A stretch of DNA of 57,238 nucleotides from JAXMAR01 sp046350295 (GTDB lineage Bacteria > Planctomycetota > Planctomycetia > Gemmatales > Gemmataceae): positions 1-57,238 of the forward strand of contig JAXMAR010000046.1 of the NCBI GenBank assembly GCA_046350295.1, in the 5' to 3' direction. A model generated the notes under the pieces. It was given only the letters and a program-made list of their open reading frames with translations, was not told the DNA's origin and ran no database searches. Below, in pieces: positions 43,200-51,471 of the stretch; the stretch's first letter is position 1; every line of letters begins with the position of its first letter. Both the position numbers and the translations under genes were made by a program.

Positions 43200-43754
43200 C
43201 TAGCCGCGCCCATCTTCCTGCGACAGCAGTTCGACGGCTTCCTTGAGGCCGCGGTGGCTCTCGAAGAACTTCTGCGCCAGGCTGTCGACGAGTGAGAGGA
43301 TCTTGAGGAGGTCGTTCACGCGCTGATAGCGGCGCCGCGCCGGTTCCTTGGCGGCCTGGGAGCCGAGGGTTTCCGGAGTCAGCTGTTCCTTGCAACGGCG
43401 GAGCGTGTTGAGGATGGGGTCGATCTCGCGGCGTTTGCGCTGGTTGGCGACGAGGGTGAACATCTCCCAGACATCGGCGAGCGACTCGTAGTACTCCTTG
43501 CGGTCGCCGCGGCGATGCACGCGGCGCACGAGGCCCCACTCGACGAGCTTGGACAGGTTCATGCTGACGTTGCCGCGCGAGATGGCGAGGCGGGCCATGA
43601 TGTCGTCCATGGAGAGCGCCGAGCCGTTGATGTAGAGCAGGCCGTGGATGCGGGCCATGGTCGGACTGATGCCCCACAGGGCGCCCATGTTGTTCCACAG
43701 CTCGACGAACTGGTCTTCGACCGCTTCCAGGCGGCGTTCCAGAGCGGCTTTCAT
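43200..43754 (-). CDS. GbsR/MarR-family transcriptional regulator
   Basis: 184 aa. A winged-helix domain occupies residues of about 20-95: WGISPTMARIHGLLYINGSALSMDDIM, then ARLAISRGNVSMNLSKLVEWGLVRRV with recognition helix and wing (GDRKEYYESL). The C-terminal helices resemble the GbsR dimer arm. GbsR-type regulators repress genes in response to choline- or osmolyte-like ligands; that ligand cannot be assumed here. It is divergent from the deoxyhypusine-synthase-like gene across 91 bp, the usual position of a local repressor and its target. Confidence 0.88.
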   Translation of the reverse strand: MKAALERRLEAVEDQFVELWNNMGALWGISPTMARIHGLLYINGSALSMDDIMARLAISRGNVSMNLSKLVEWGLVRRVHRRGDRKEYYESLADVWEMFTLVANQRKRREIDPILNTLRRCKEQLTPETLGSQAAKEPARRRYQRVNDLLKILSLVDSLAQKFFESHRGLKEAVELLSQEDGRG

Positions 43755-43845
43755 GGTTTTTATTCCGTTCAGGAAGATGTGAAAATTGTAGGCGGAGGAG
43801 CGATGGGCGCCTAGCCAAACGCGCCGCCCCCCGTACCTTGTTCGC

Positions 43846-44958
43846 ATGAAAACCGACAAATTCCTCCGCGCGATCAGCCACAAGCGCATCGATCCTCCCG
43901 CTCTCGGCCCCGAAACGCCACTCACCCGGATCGTGGACGAGGTGTTTCTCTCCTACAACGCCGGCCGCCTGCGCGAGGCGTGCCGCCTGTTCGTGCAGAA
44001 GATGCTGGGCGAGCCCGTGACCGTCGGCCTGTCCCTCTCGGGCGCCTTGACGCCCGCCGGCCTCGGCATGTCCTGCCTGGTCCCGCTCATCGAAGCCGGC
44101 TTCGTCGACTGGATCATCAGCACCGGCGCCAACCTTTACCACGATACCCATTTCGCCCTGGGGATGGACCTGCACCAGTCGCGCCCCGGCCTCGATGACC
44201 TCGCCCTGCGCAAGCACCAGGTCATCCGCATCTACGACATCGTCTTTGACTACGAGAACCTGCTCGGCACCGACAAGTTCTACCGCACGCTGTGCCGCGG
44301 CAAGGCGTTTCAGCGCGACTTCAGCTCCGCCGAGTTCCATCACCTCGTCGGCAAGTACCTGGCCGCGCGCGAGGACGAGCAGGGGGGCCGCCATCGCAGC
44401 ATGGTCGCCGCCGCCTACCGCTGCGGCGTGCCGATCTTCACCTCCTCGCCGGGGGACAGCTCGATCGGCATGAACCTGGCCGCCCTTCAGTTCGAGGGCT
44501 CCAAGCTGCGCATCGATCCCCTGCGCGACGTGAACCAGTCGGCGGCCATCGTCTGGGACGCGAAGAAGAAGAAGGGACAAAGCGCCGTCTTTATTCTGGG
44601 CGGGGGATCGCCCAAGAACTTCCTCCTGCAAACGGAGCCACAGATCCAGGAGGTGCTGGGCCTGGATGAAGCCGGGCACGATTACTTCCTGCAGATCACC
44701 GACGCCCGCCCCGACACCGGCGGCCTCTCCGGCGCCACGCCCGCCGAGGCCATGACCTGGGGCAAGGTCGACCCCAACATGCTGCCGGACACCGTCACCT
44801 GCTATCTCGACTCGACCCTCGCCCTGCCGATCCTGACGGCCTACGCGCTCGCCAATCACGAGCCACGGCCCTTGCGCCGGCTGATGGACGGCATGGAGGC
44901 CTTGACCCGGCAGATCGAGAAGGCGTACGCGGCCAACAAGAAGAAGCGGCCGGAGTGA
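43846..44958 (+). CDS. Deoxyhypusine-synthase-like protein
   Basis: 370 aa. Deoxyhypusine synthase moves the aminobutyl group of spermidine through a lysine imine with NAD. The catalytic lysine block AMTWGKVDP (Lys307) matches the eukaryotic WGK. GLSLSGALTPAGLG (61-74) and FTSSPGDSSIGMN (198-210) occupy the NAD- and substrate-binding regions, and DWIISTGANLYHD (88-100) is the family's TGAN segment. Bacteria lack eIF5A, so the likely products are homospermidine or another spermidine-derived amine, as for bacterial homologues. The regulator gene is divergent, 91 bp away. Confidence 0.92.
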   Translation: MKTDKFLRAISHKRIDPPALGPETPLTRIVDEVFLSYNAGRLREACRLFVQKMLGEPVTVGLSLSGALTPAGLGMSCLVPLIEAGFVDWIISTGANLYHDTHFALGMDLHQSRPGLDDLALRKHQVIRIYDIVFDYENLLGTDKFYRTLCRGKAFQRDFSSAEFHHLVGKYLAAREDEQGGRHRSMVAAAYRCGVPIFTSSPGDSSIGMNLAALQFEGSKLRIDPLRDVNQSAAIVWDAKKKKGQSAVFILGGGSPKNFLLQTEPQIQEVLGLDEAGHDYFLQITDARPDTGGLSGATPAEAMTWGKVDPNMLPDTVTCYLDSTLALPILTAYALANHEPRPLRRLMDGMEALTRQIEKAYAANKKKRPE

Positions 44959-45270
44959 ACGTACGAGCACGCGGCGGCGGCGACGCCTACCGCGAAGGGG
45001 CCAGCGTGACAAGGCCCTCGCCGCCGGGCGGAGCACGCCGCATAGAACCCTTAACGTTCGGCGGCGCATCGCACAGACAACCGAACGACCAGCGACGCCT
45101 AAACGTCCATACTTACTCGGTTGGCTGTTCTTGTTCCATGCGGCCGAACACACGGCGACCGGGCAATTCAATCCGGGCCTGCCGCTCCGACCTCTGCGCC
45201 GAGCAAGGCATCCCATTTGTCCTGAAATGAAGATACAAGGGGACGCAGCGGACGCAGCTCTTTTCACTGT
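44959..45270. other. Intergenic region without a recognised gene
   Basis: 312 bp between the convergent deoxyhypusine-synthase-like gene and the NHL propeller gene. It is GC-rich at the left and more neutral at the right. A frame on the minus strand reads into the propeller gene's 3' side but has no conserved look. No hairpin with a U tract was found. Confidence 0.45.
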
Positions 45271-46332
45271 CTACTTCGCCGCAGCGAATTTCTGAATGCG
45301 GTGATTGAACGAGTCCACCACAAATAGGGCGCCACGGCTGTCGATGGCCATGCCGTGGGGGGCGTAGAACTGTCCCGGTTTCGTTCCCGCTGCGCCGAAG
45401 CCCTGAAGGTATGCCCCCTTCTCGGAGAATTGCTGAACCCGGCCGGCGATCGAGCAAACCCAGACGCGGTCCTTGTTGTCGACACAGATGCCCATGGGGC
45501 CGTGGAATCCCGCGACTCGAACCCCGAGGCCGCCGAAGAGGCCGCCGAATTGGCCGGGCTTTTCGGCGTCGCCGCCCCAGAGGAGCAGCGGCTTCCCCTC
45601 GGGAGCGAACTTTTGCACGCGACACTCGCGGGCCTCGGTGGCGTACAGGTTGCCCTTGCTGTCGAGGGCGAGGAACGTCGGGCCGGCAAAGAACTGCAAC
45701 CGGTGCGTGCTGCTGGCCCCGAATTCTCCCGGCTTGGCCCCTTGCTTGCCCCACTTGAACAAGAACTTGCCCCGCGGATCGAACACCTGGATCCGGCGGT
45801 TCACCTGGTCCGACACGTAGACCTTGCCCCCCTTGCTCACCACGACCTGGCCGGGCATCTCGAACTCCCCGTCGCCGGCGCCCGTTTTCCCCCAGGCACG
45901 CAGCAACTTACCGCCGGCATCGTGGACCGAGACCTGGTCCTTCTTGCGCCCCCGTTCGTCGTTCCGCTTCTTGTTGGGCGTCAGGCCGAAGTGGGCGATA
46001 TACAGGTTGTCCTCCGCATCGACGCTCAGGCCGGCGGGATTGTCCGCCACCTCGAACGCGGCCAGGAACTTGCCCTCGGCCGAGAACTTCTGGACGCGGT
46101 TGTTGTAGAAATCGGAAACGAAGACCTCGTCCTTCCGATTGATCGCGATGCCGATCGGGAAATGGAACTCCCCTTCCGCCGTCCCTTTCTTGCCCCATTC
46201 CAGCTGGAAGCGGGGCGCGGATGGTTTCTCATCATCGGCACGCGCCGGCGCGAGAAAGCCAACGCCCATGAAAAGTAGAGAAAGGGTGGCTACCCAGTGG
46301 AGCCTCGTGTCGCGAACAGTCACGGTGCGCAT
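45271..46332 (-). CDS. Secreted NHL-repeat six-bladed beta-propeller
   Basis: 353 aa. A signal peptide (LHWVATLSLLFMGVGFLAPARA) precedes about six NHL blades. Examples are FPIGIAINRKDEVFVSDFYNNR, MPGQVVVSKGGKVYVSDQVN, GPMGICVDNKDRVWVCS and APHGMAIDSRGALFVVDSFNHR, each ending in the family's (V)QxF strand. NHL propellers bind peptides or ligands on the outside of the cell and some act as lyases; catalytic residues were not identified. It follows the 186-aa secreted-protein gene by 36 bp on the same strand, so the pair likely forms an operon. Confidence 0.92.
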   Translation of the reverse strand: MRTVTVRDTRLHWVATLSLLFMGVGFLAPARADDEKPSAPRFQLEWGKKGTAEGEFHFPIGIAINRKDEVFVSDFYNNRVQKFSAEGKFLAAFEVADNPAGLSVDAEDNLYIAHFGLTPNKKRNDERGRKKDQVSVHDAGGKLLRAWGKTGAGDGEFEMPGQVVVSKGGKVYVSDQVNRRIQVFDPRGKFLFKWGKQGAKPGEFGASSTHRLQFFAGPTFLALDSKGNLYATEARECRVQKFAPEGKPLLLWGGDAEKPGQFGGLFGGLGVRVAGFHGPMGICVDNKDRVWVCSIAGRVQQFSEKGAYLQGFGAAGTKPGQFYAPHGMAIDSRGALFVVDSFNHRIQKFAAAK

Positions 46333-46368
46333 ACTCCTGAGAACCTTTTCTCTTCCCGGACGCGCAAG

Positions 46369-46929
46369 TTATTTCTCGTGATCGGCCGGAGCGGCGGGTT
46401 TTTCAGGCGGCGGACCGATGAGGACGGCCACATAGGGCAGCCCTTGCTTTGTCTTGATTCGCTCCACCGCCGCAACCTCGCGGTTACCCGGTTCATCCGT
46501 CAATGTAACGGTCACCCCGCGGTCCGGAACGGGCGCCCATCCGTCCAGGAGTACCTTGATGCGGCCATCCGCCCGTTCAGCAATCAGTCCGGACACGGGA
46601 CATGCCCGCGCCTTACCGCCGAGACCCCCATCCCACACCCGCGTGGGAAATTCAAATTTGTCTCCCGTAATGGCAAGAGGGACCCACCCGGTCGCGGCGG
46701 TGAATTTTGACTGCCCGCGCTTCTTGAGCTGCTCCGCGATCCAGGACTCGACGACGGGTTGCTCCTTGCCGCGCGTCGCCGAGTCGGTGGGCCAGATGAC
46801 CTTGACGTACACCTGGTTGGATCTTGGCAGGGCGCCCTTCTCCGGCGTCGCCGTCTGCGCTTGCACAACATGTGTAGCCAGAGCGAGCGCGCTGACGACG
46901 GCGATCAAGGCCAGGAAAAATCGCGTCAT
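46369..46929 (-). CDS. Secreted hypothetical protein, 186 aa
   Basis: A signal peptide (MTRFFLALIAVVSALALATH) ends near VVQAQ. The mature part is beta-rich: QVYVKVIWPTDSA, GRIKVLLDGWAPVPDRGVTV. A strong Shine-Dalgarno (GGAGG) precedes the ATG. Conserved-looking Pro/Gly turns suggest a small sandwich fold; no family was recognised. It is the first gene of a likely two-gene operon with the NHL propeller. Confidence 0.75.
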   Translation of the reverse strand: MTRFFLALIAVVSALALATHVVQAQTATPEKGALPRSNQVYVKVIWPTDSATRGKEQPVVESWIAEQLKKRGQSKFTAATGWVPLAITGDKFEFPTRVWDGGLGGKARACPVSGLIAERADGRIKVLLDGWAPVPDRGVTVTLTDEPGNREVAAVERIKTKQGLPYVAVLIGPPPEKPAAPADHEK

Positions 46930-47170
46930 AACAAGCCTCCGTATGTGACGAAGGTGGCGGATTTCTCAGGATAACGACGATGCCGGCCTCTGGTCATCGC
47001 CGAAGAAATCGATGCGTACCTCGGTGCAGTACCTCACCCTCGACGCCCCTCCGCGCGTGTCCGAACGACCGCGTTCAGCAGCCGGGGCCAGTGCAACGAG
47101 AAAATGTCGCGAGAAACGGGAATAACCTGGCCCGTTTCCTGTCTTCTTGCCACTCGCTTCGGGTTGTCAA

Positions 47171-47404
47171 TCAGGACGGGGACTGCCCGGCGAGGTCAGC
47201 TACGAACTGTTCGACCCCCTCATGGTCGAAGAGGATCGGTACGCCGCCTGGTCCCAGGAAGACCGCCACTCCGTCGCGGAAAATCAGCGCCCCCGGGTGA
47301 TCAATCTCGAACCGCGCGCCACTTCCCAGCACGACCGTGAACAGACGGAAGGGCGAGCGTTGTTGGAATGCAGCCAGGCTTTGATCGAAATGATTTTCAG
47401 TCAT
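47171..47404 (-). CDS. Small conserved planctomycete-type protein
   Basis: 77 aa. MTENHFDQSLAAFQQRSPF, then RLFTVVLGSGARFEIDHPGAL and PGGVPILFDHEGVEQFV, follow the pattern of a short alpha/beta protein repeated in Gemmata-like genomes: an N-terminal helix, then strands with a ...HPxAL... turn and a final FD-x-EGV helix. The ATG at 47404 is preferred to an in-frame TTG at 47416. The function is unknown. Confidence 0.7.
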   Translation of the reverse strand: MTENHFDQSLAAFQQRSPFRLFTVVLGSGARFEIDHPGALIFRDGVAVFLGPGGVPILFDHEGVEQFVADLAGQSPS

Positions 47405-47636
47405 TGCATGCGCCAAAAAAGGATAAGGCTACACCCGTATCCTACCGCACCCGCTAGCAAATGCACAGTCCCGCACGGATCGGCGTTGAACCTGGTCGCA
47501 TGGCAAGAGTTGCGGCCTCTGATCGCCACACGGGCAAGGTTGCCCGCGGCGGCCGCTTACTCCACGCTGCTTTATCTTGCTTCCACACCTCGATGCACAA
47601 TGCGACTGAGATGATGGCTCGGTGGCAGTCCCACAA

Positions 47637-48095
47637 TCAATGAGAGGACCAGCCAGCGATATAAACTTCGCTCGGCCGGTCGCCGTCATAGATGGTTATG
47701 TAGACGCCTTCGCCGCGTTCATAGGTTTCCAAGAAGACCTGGAAGTCGTGCAGCATTTTCTTCGACGCGTTTTCGATCATCGCACGGCTGGGTTTGTCGG
47801 CGCCGAACAGCGTTTTGAGCTTTTCTGGCGGCGCCGGAGAAATTGCCATGATGTCGCGCGTCGGGGAGACCTTCTCAATGTCCATGATCGAGCGCGTGCC
47901 CGCAGCATCGGCGTTTCGGATCGCCTCAGCAAAGCTCTTTGGCTTCAACTCGCTCCGGTGGAAACGCCCTGCTTTGAATTCGCGATCCTTTAGCTCCGCA
48001 AGAACCTTGTTCATGTCGGCCTGATACGGAACGCAATACTCCCACAGCTGCGAACCGAGGCCAGGATATTCTTTTCGCGCGGGCCACGTTTCCAC
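47637..48095 (-). CDS. Conserved hypothetical protein (LWEYCVPYQ family)
   Basis: About 152 aa from a GTG at 48095. The body (LWEYCVPYQADMNKVLAELK, FAEAIRNADAAGTRSIMDIE, VFLETYERGEGVYITIYDGD) resembles a family scattered in actinobacteria and planctomycetes that has no assigned role. The open frame extends upstream to 48338, but that part is unlike the family and overlaps another frame. The start is uncertain. No signal peptide or membrane helix is seen. Confidence 0.68.
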   Translation of the reverse strand: METWPARKEYPGLGSQLWEYCVPYQADMNKVLAELKDREFKAGRFHRSELKPKSFAEAIRNADAAGTRSIMDIEKVSPTRDIMAISPAPPEKLKTLFGADKPSRAMIENASKKMLHDFQVFLETYERGEGVYITIYDGDRPSEVYIAGWSSH

Positions 48096-48124
48096 CTTGG
48101 CGTCTCCCTTCGACTGGTCGCTTT

Positions 48125-48271
48125 TTACGGCCGGGTCCGGCGCGCGCTGCTCGACGGGGTGTCGGTCACAACCAGCGAAACAGCGGTGTAAGACGCCATG
48201 TACCCGCAGGTGCAACTTACTCGCCAACTGCCGAGCAAGCCACAACGCGGACATTTGTCGAAAGGCTCCAT
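48125..48271 (-). CDS. Possible very small zinc-ribbon protein
   Basis: 48 aa. MEPFDKCPRCGLLGSWRVSC is followed by TCGY, giving a CxxC and a CxC spacing that could bind zinc. The C-terminus is Ser/Thr-rich. It lies between the two flanking minus-strand genes and overlaps the 5' extension of the preceding frame, so it may not be translated. Confidence 0.35.
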   Translation of the reverse strand: MEPFDKCPRCGLLGSWRVSCTCGYMASYTAVSLVVTDTPSSSARRTRP

Positions 48272-48324
48272 ACACTCGCTCCGTTCGCCGCCGTCTGTTT
48301 GCAGTAGATTGTCCGACACTGACT

Positions 48325-49110
48325 TCAGTCCAGCCCACCCTCGACTAGGTGGGTCTCCCGCGCGCGTATCTCGTACCGGCGTCCCCAGCCACCCGCAACT
48401 CGCGCATGATCGCGGTAGTTCAAGATTATTTCGTTGCTCGTGCGCGTAAACTCCCAGCGCAGGCCTCCGAACGGAAACGCAAAACCTCCGCTTTTCACGC
48501 CTGCCCGATACAGTTGGGCGGCGTCCGGAAACTCGGGCCGTTGGCCGTCCTCCCAAAGATGGCCAATGCGTTCGTGGATCAGCGCGTAAAACCTTTGCTG
48601 AATAGCCGCCAGCTGGCTGGCTTCTTCATCAGTCACCAGTCGCCAGAACGGCGGCACGGACGCCTGCAAAATGCCGTCCGCCACGGTTCGCGCGATTGGG
48701 CATTGAGCTCGAAGACCGTACATTCTCAGGTAAGACTCAAATGCGTCGTCGGTCGACGTCGAAGCTCCCGAACGGCGGATCGGGGAATGGTCCGAGAATA
48801 CCAGAACGAGAGACTTGCCTCGTTCCGCTAGGCGCAACCAGACCTTATCAACGATTCCATAGACAGACGCGCGATGACGAGTTGTCGCCGATAGATCGAC
48901 GACGATGGAAGAGGCGCCACTGTCAGCCAGGGGCAGCAAGGCTTTCTCCAGCGTGCCGGCGGCATAGTCTTCCCAAAACGGATCAAGCGGACTCAATCCC
49001 CACAATAGCGGATACTCCGGCATTGGCGAGGGCGGGATGAGCACAACAACGCTGATGCCTTTGTTGGGAGAGTCAATTACAATCTGCGACTTTTGTTCTT
49101 CCGGCGTCAT
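48325..49110 (-). CDS. Hypothetical protein, 261 aa
   Basis: A soluble alpha/beta protein. Residues of about 60-110 (ADSGASSIVVDLSATTRHRA, VYGIVDKVWLRLAERGKSLVLVF) have the strand-helix-strand layout of STAS or related domains, but the family's Ser/Thr phospho-site is not evident. The C-terminal part is Trp/Arg-rich (GFAFPFGGLRWEFTRTSNEI). No family was recognised. The start lies next to the IS110 remnant, so the protein could be affected by that insertion, but no break is seen. Confidence 0.6.
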   Translation of the reverse strand: MTPEEQKSQIVIDSPNKGISVVVLIPPSPMPEYPLLWGLSPLDPFWEDYAAGTLEKALLPLADSGASSIVVDLSATTRHRASVYGIVDKVWLRLAERGKSLVLVFSDHSPIRRSGASTSTDDAFESYLRMYGLRAQCPIARTVADGILQASVPPFWRLVTDEEASQLAAIQQRFYALIHERIGHLWEDGQRPEFPDAAQLYRAGVKSGGFAFPFGGLRWEFTRTSNEIILNYRDHARVAGGWGRRYEIRARETHLVEGGLD

Positions 49111-49141
49111 CTACCCCTCGCTGATTGTCGAAAGAATCCAT

Positions 49142-49213
49142 GCAAGCCGTGGGGGGCGTGGTAGCTTGAAAGTTACCACGCCAACAAGCCCTACAACCCC
49201 CACGGGAGCTTGC
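49142..49213 (+). ncRNA. Candidate IS110 5'-end structured RNA (bridge-RNA-like remnant)
   Basis: Directly upstream of the IS110 transposase remnant are nested inverted repeats. The outer arms are GCAAGC/GCTTGC (49142-49147 and 49208-49213) and CCGTGGGGG/CCCCCACGG (49147-49155 and 49197-49205). An inner hairpin GGCGTGGTA/TACCACGCC has a 10-nt loop (49155-49163 and 49174-49182). In IS110-group elements the noncoding 5' end carries the bridge RNA that pairs with target and donor DNA, so the position and strong folding fit. Transcription and guide loops are inferred only. Confidence 0.45.
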
Positions 49214-49214
49214 C

Positions 49215-49417
49215 ATGAAGAACATGATCGTAACCGCGTCGACGGAATCCATTCTGGCCGTCGATCTGGGCAAATACAAGAGCGTCGCCTGCGTCCATGA
49301 CGCGGGGAGCGGCGAGGTGGACTTCACCACCCTGGAAACGACACGGCCGAGTTGCGGCTCTTGATCGGCAAGACGGCGCCGGCCGTCGTCGTCATCGAGG
49401 CGTGTTTGTTGGCGTAG
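49215..49417 (+). pseudogene. Truncated, frameshifted IS110-family transposase
   Basis: From ATG 49215 the frame reads MKNMIVTASTESILAVDLGK then YKSVACVHD, the RuvC-like first Asp segment of IS110 DEDD recombinases, and ends after FTTLETT. A missing G near 49344-49346 would restore the continuation AELRLLIGKTAPAVVVIEAC, the segment with the conserved Glu. The frame then stops at TAG 49415 next to a palindromic element. The C-terminal Tnp domain with the catalytic Ser is absent. A dead IS end of about 200 bp. Confidence 0.85.
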
Positions 49418-49419
49418 GC

Positions 49420-49522
49420 GCCATGCCCACGGCTTTGCGTGGGCATGCGAGGACATCGACCCTTTGCCAAGGACTGCGTGATCGCGAGTCAGCCCATGCC
49501 CACGCAAAGCCGTGGGCATGGC
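49420..49522. repeat. REPIN-like pair of inverted palindromes
   Basis: Two 28-bp segments (49420-49447 and 49495-49522) are exact reverse complements separated by 47 bp. Each contains a palindrome with a 9-bp stem ATGCCCACG/CGTGGGCAT and a 6-nt loop (GCTTTG or CAAAGC). This is the REP-doublet architecture usually mobilised by a RAYT/Y1-type transposase elsewhere in the genome. The left copy abuts the broken IS110 gene. Confidence 0.9.
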
Positions 49523-49594
49523 ACACGAGCGATTGGTTCGCACGTGCCGCGGTAACCGAGAAAACACCGGCCACTGTGGCGCGGCAGCCGTTCC

Positions 49595-51286
49595 TCACCG
49601 CCTCAGCGCCCGCGTCACGCGAGTGAAGGTCCGGTAGCTCCAGACCTCGACGCCGCTGCGGTCGAAGTCCACGGCGCCGCGGCCGGGCAGCATCGTCGTC
49701 ACCAGCGTGTTGCCGTTGGGCAGGCGGGTCGCCGCCACCGGCTGCTCCACCGTCACCTCCCAGAGGATCTTCCCCTTGCTGTCGTACTCCACCACCTTGT
49801 TCTCGGTGTTGAGCGGGATCAGCACCCGGCCCGAGGGGAGCATGTGGATGCGGCCGCCGAAGAGACGGGCGGACATGGAGACCGTGAAGGAGTTCAATTC
49901 CTTGCCGGTGGGGCTGAGGCGGACGACGCGGGCCTCGTTGGTGAGGAGGGCCATGTCGCCGTTGGAGAGCTTCATCCCCTTCATGAACTTCTCGCCGCCC
50001 GAGGGGCTGTAGGTGAAGGTCTCCTTCCCCTCGCGGTTGACCTCGAGCAGGGCGGTATCGGTGACGATGAAGGTGTTGCCGTTCTCCAGGCGCTGGGCGA
50101 CCAGGGGGCCGGTGACGCGTTTCTCCCACTTGACGTCCCCCTTCATGTCGCGCTCGGTGACCTTGTGGGCGTGGTACTCGGCGACCAGGAAGCGCTCGTC
50201 ATTGATCAGCTGGGCGTCGAGCGGGAAGATCAGGTTCTCCACCTGCCAGCGGACGCTGTTGTCGGCCCCGAGCTCCATCACCTTGCCCAGGTCGAGGAGG
50301 ACGATGAGGGTGTTGCCCAGCATGCGCGGCGGGTCCTTGAGCTTGGCCAGGTCGATCTTCGGGCTGTGCTCCTTCCACCAGCCCTGCCAGGCGTCGCGGC
50401 ACTTGATCTTGCTCTCGGCGTCGGGGCCGGGGGAGACGCTCGGCGGGTGCAAGCCCTCGGCCAGGCGGAACAGGAAGTCCTCGGCGACCCAGGCGTTGTT
50501 GACCGACAGGTCCGGGATGGCGGCGATGACGACGGGCGGCGCCTCGCGGTCCCCCGTCATCGCCAGCGCGATGGCGACGCGAAGCCGGACATAGGAATCC
50601 TTGTCGACGAGCAGCTTGCGGACGTCGTCCTTCTGCTCCTTGGCCCCGACCCGGGCCAGGACTTCGCCGGCCGCGGCGCGGCGCACCGGCAGGGAGTCCG
50701 CCAGCCCCTTGACGAGGGCCGGGTGCGCCTTCCCCTCCGCCAGGGCCATGTGGGACAGGATCGAGCGCGCCTCGTCGGCGATGTAGTCGTTGTCGGCGAA
50801 GGGGAGGTAGGCGAGCAGCGTCTCGACCGTCTCCTTGGGCCGCTGTTTGCCGATGAGGCGGACGGCGGCGAGAGGCACGTCGATGGCGACGTCCTTCTCC
50901 TGGATGCGCTTGACGCAGATCTCGGCCCGCTTAGCGATCTCGAGCGCCTCGTTGCGCATGGCGTCGCGCAGCATCTCCAGCACCACCGGCCCGCGGCTCA
51001 CCAGGTCCTTGCTCGCCAGCTCGCGCGTGCGGAACACGGGGGCGCCGAGGTCCTTGATGAGCTGCTGGACCTTCGCGCGCTCGTCGTCGGCCAGGGTGCG
51101 CTTGCGGAAGAACTCGACCAGGGAGGCCGGATCGGTCTTGAAGCCGGCGTCCTTGAGGATCTGCTCGTCGGTCAGGGTCTTTCCCTTGGGCTCGAGCTTG
51201 GGCTCGGGGGGCGGCGTCGGCTTGGGTTGGGCGAGACCGAACTGGCCGGCCAGGAGCAGCACGCAGAGGGAAATGCCGAAACGCAT
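49595..51286 (-). CDS. Secreted HEAT-repeat plus beta-propeller protein, copy 1
   Basis: 563 aa. A signal peptide (MRFGISLCVLLLAGQFGLAQ) and a Pro-rich linker precede helical HEAT-like repeats (about 45-300, DLGAPVFRTRELASKDLVSR, GLADSLPVRRAAAGEVLARVG). After a conserved-looking W-x2-WW turn (DAWQGWWKEHS), a C-terminal propeller has blades KVMELGADNSVRW, GKETFTYSPSGGEKF, VVEYDSKGKILWEV and RLPNGNTLVTTML. Probably a periplasmic or surface scaffold. The start at 51286 follows AAAGGA. It is the downstream member of a tandem trio on the minus strand. Confidence 0.9.
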   Translation of the reverse strand: MRFGISLCVLLLAGQFGLAQPKPTPPPEPKLEPKGKTLTDEQILKDAGFKTDPASLVEFFRKRTLADDERAKVQQLIKDLGAPVFRTRELASKDLVSRGPVVLEMLRDAMRNEALEIAKRAEICVKRIQEKDVAIDVPLAAVRLIGKQRPKETVETLLAYLPFADNDYIADEARSILSHMALAEGKAHPALVKGLADSLPVRRAAAGEVLARVGAKEQKDDVRKLLVDKDSYVRLRVAIALAMTGDREAPPVVIAAIPDLSVNNAWVAEDFLFRLAEGLHPPSVSPGPDAESKIKCRDAWQGWWKEHSPKIDLAKLKDPPRMLGNTLIVLLDLGKVMELGADNSVRWQVENLIFPLDAQLINDERFLVAEYHAHKVTERDMKGDVKWEKRVTGPLVAQRLENGNTFIVTDTALLEVNREGKETFTYSPSGGEKFMKGMKLSNGDMALLTNEARVVRLSPTGKELNSFTVSMSARLFGGRIHMLPSGRVLIPLNTENKVVEYDSKGKILWEVTVEQPVAATRLPNGNTLVTTMLPGRGAVDFDRSGVEVWSYRTFTRVTRALRR

Positions 51287-51471
51287 GGGACATTCCTTTG
51301 CTGAAGACCGACACGGGCGACCCGGAGGGGGCGCGTCAGGCCGGGGCCGCGACGCTCGCTTCATTCTATCCGAGGGCGCGTTTTCCGCGGTAGCCCGACG
51401 CCGCCTCCTATCCATACGACGATTGCCGGGCGTTTTTGGCCCGGACCGGCGCCGCAAAAGGGGCGGCCTCT

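Noticed and set aside
42999..45267. Long minus-strand open frame through the deoxyhypusine-synthase-like gene
   Set aside because: Antisense to a gene with clear active-site motifs; only the part below 42999 has a protein-like composition.
48096..48338. N-terminal extension of the LWEYCVPYQ-family gene
   Set aside because: Unlike the family and overlapping another small frame; a GTG at 48095 gives the family's usual length.
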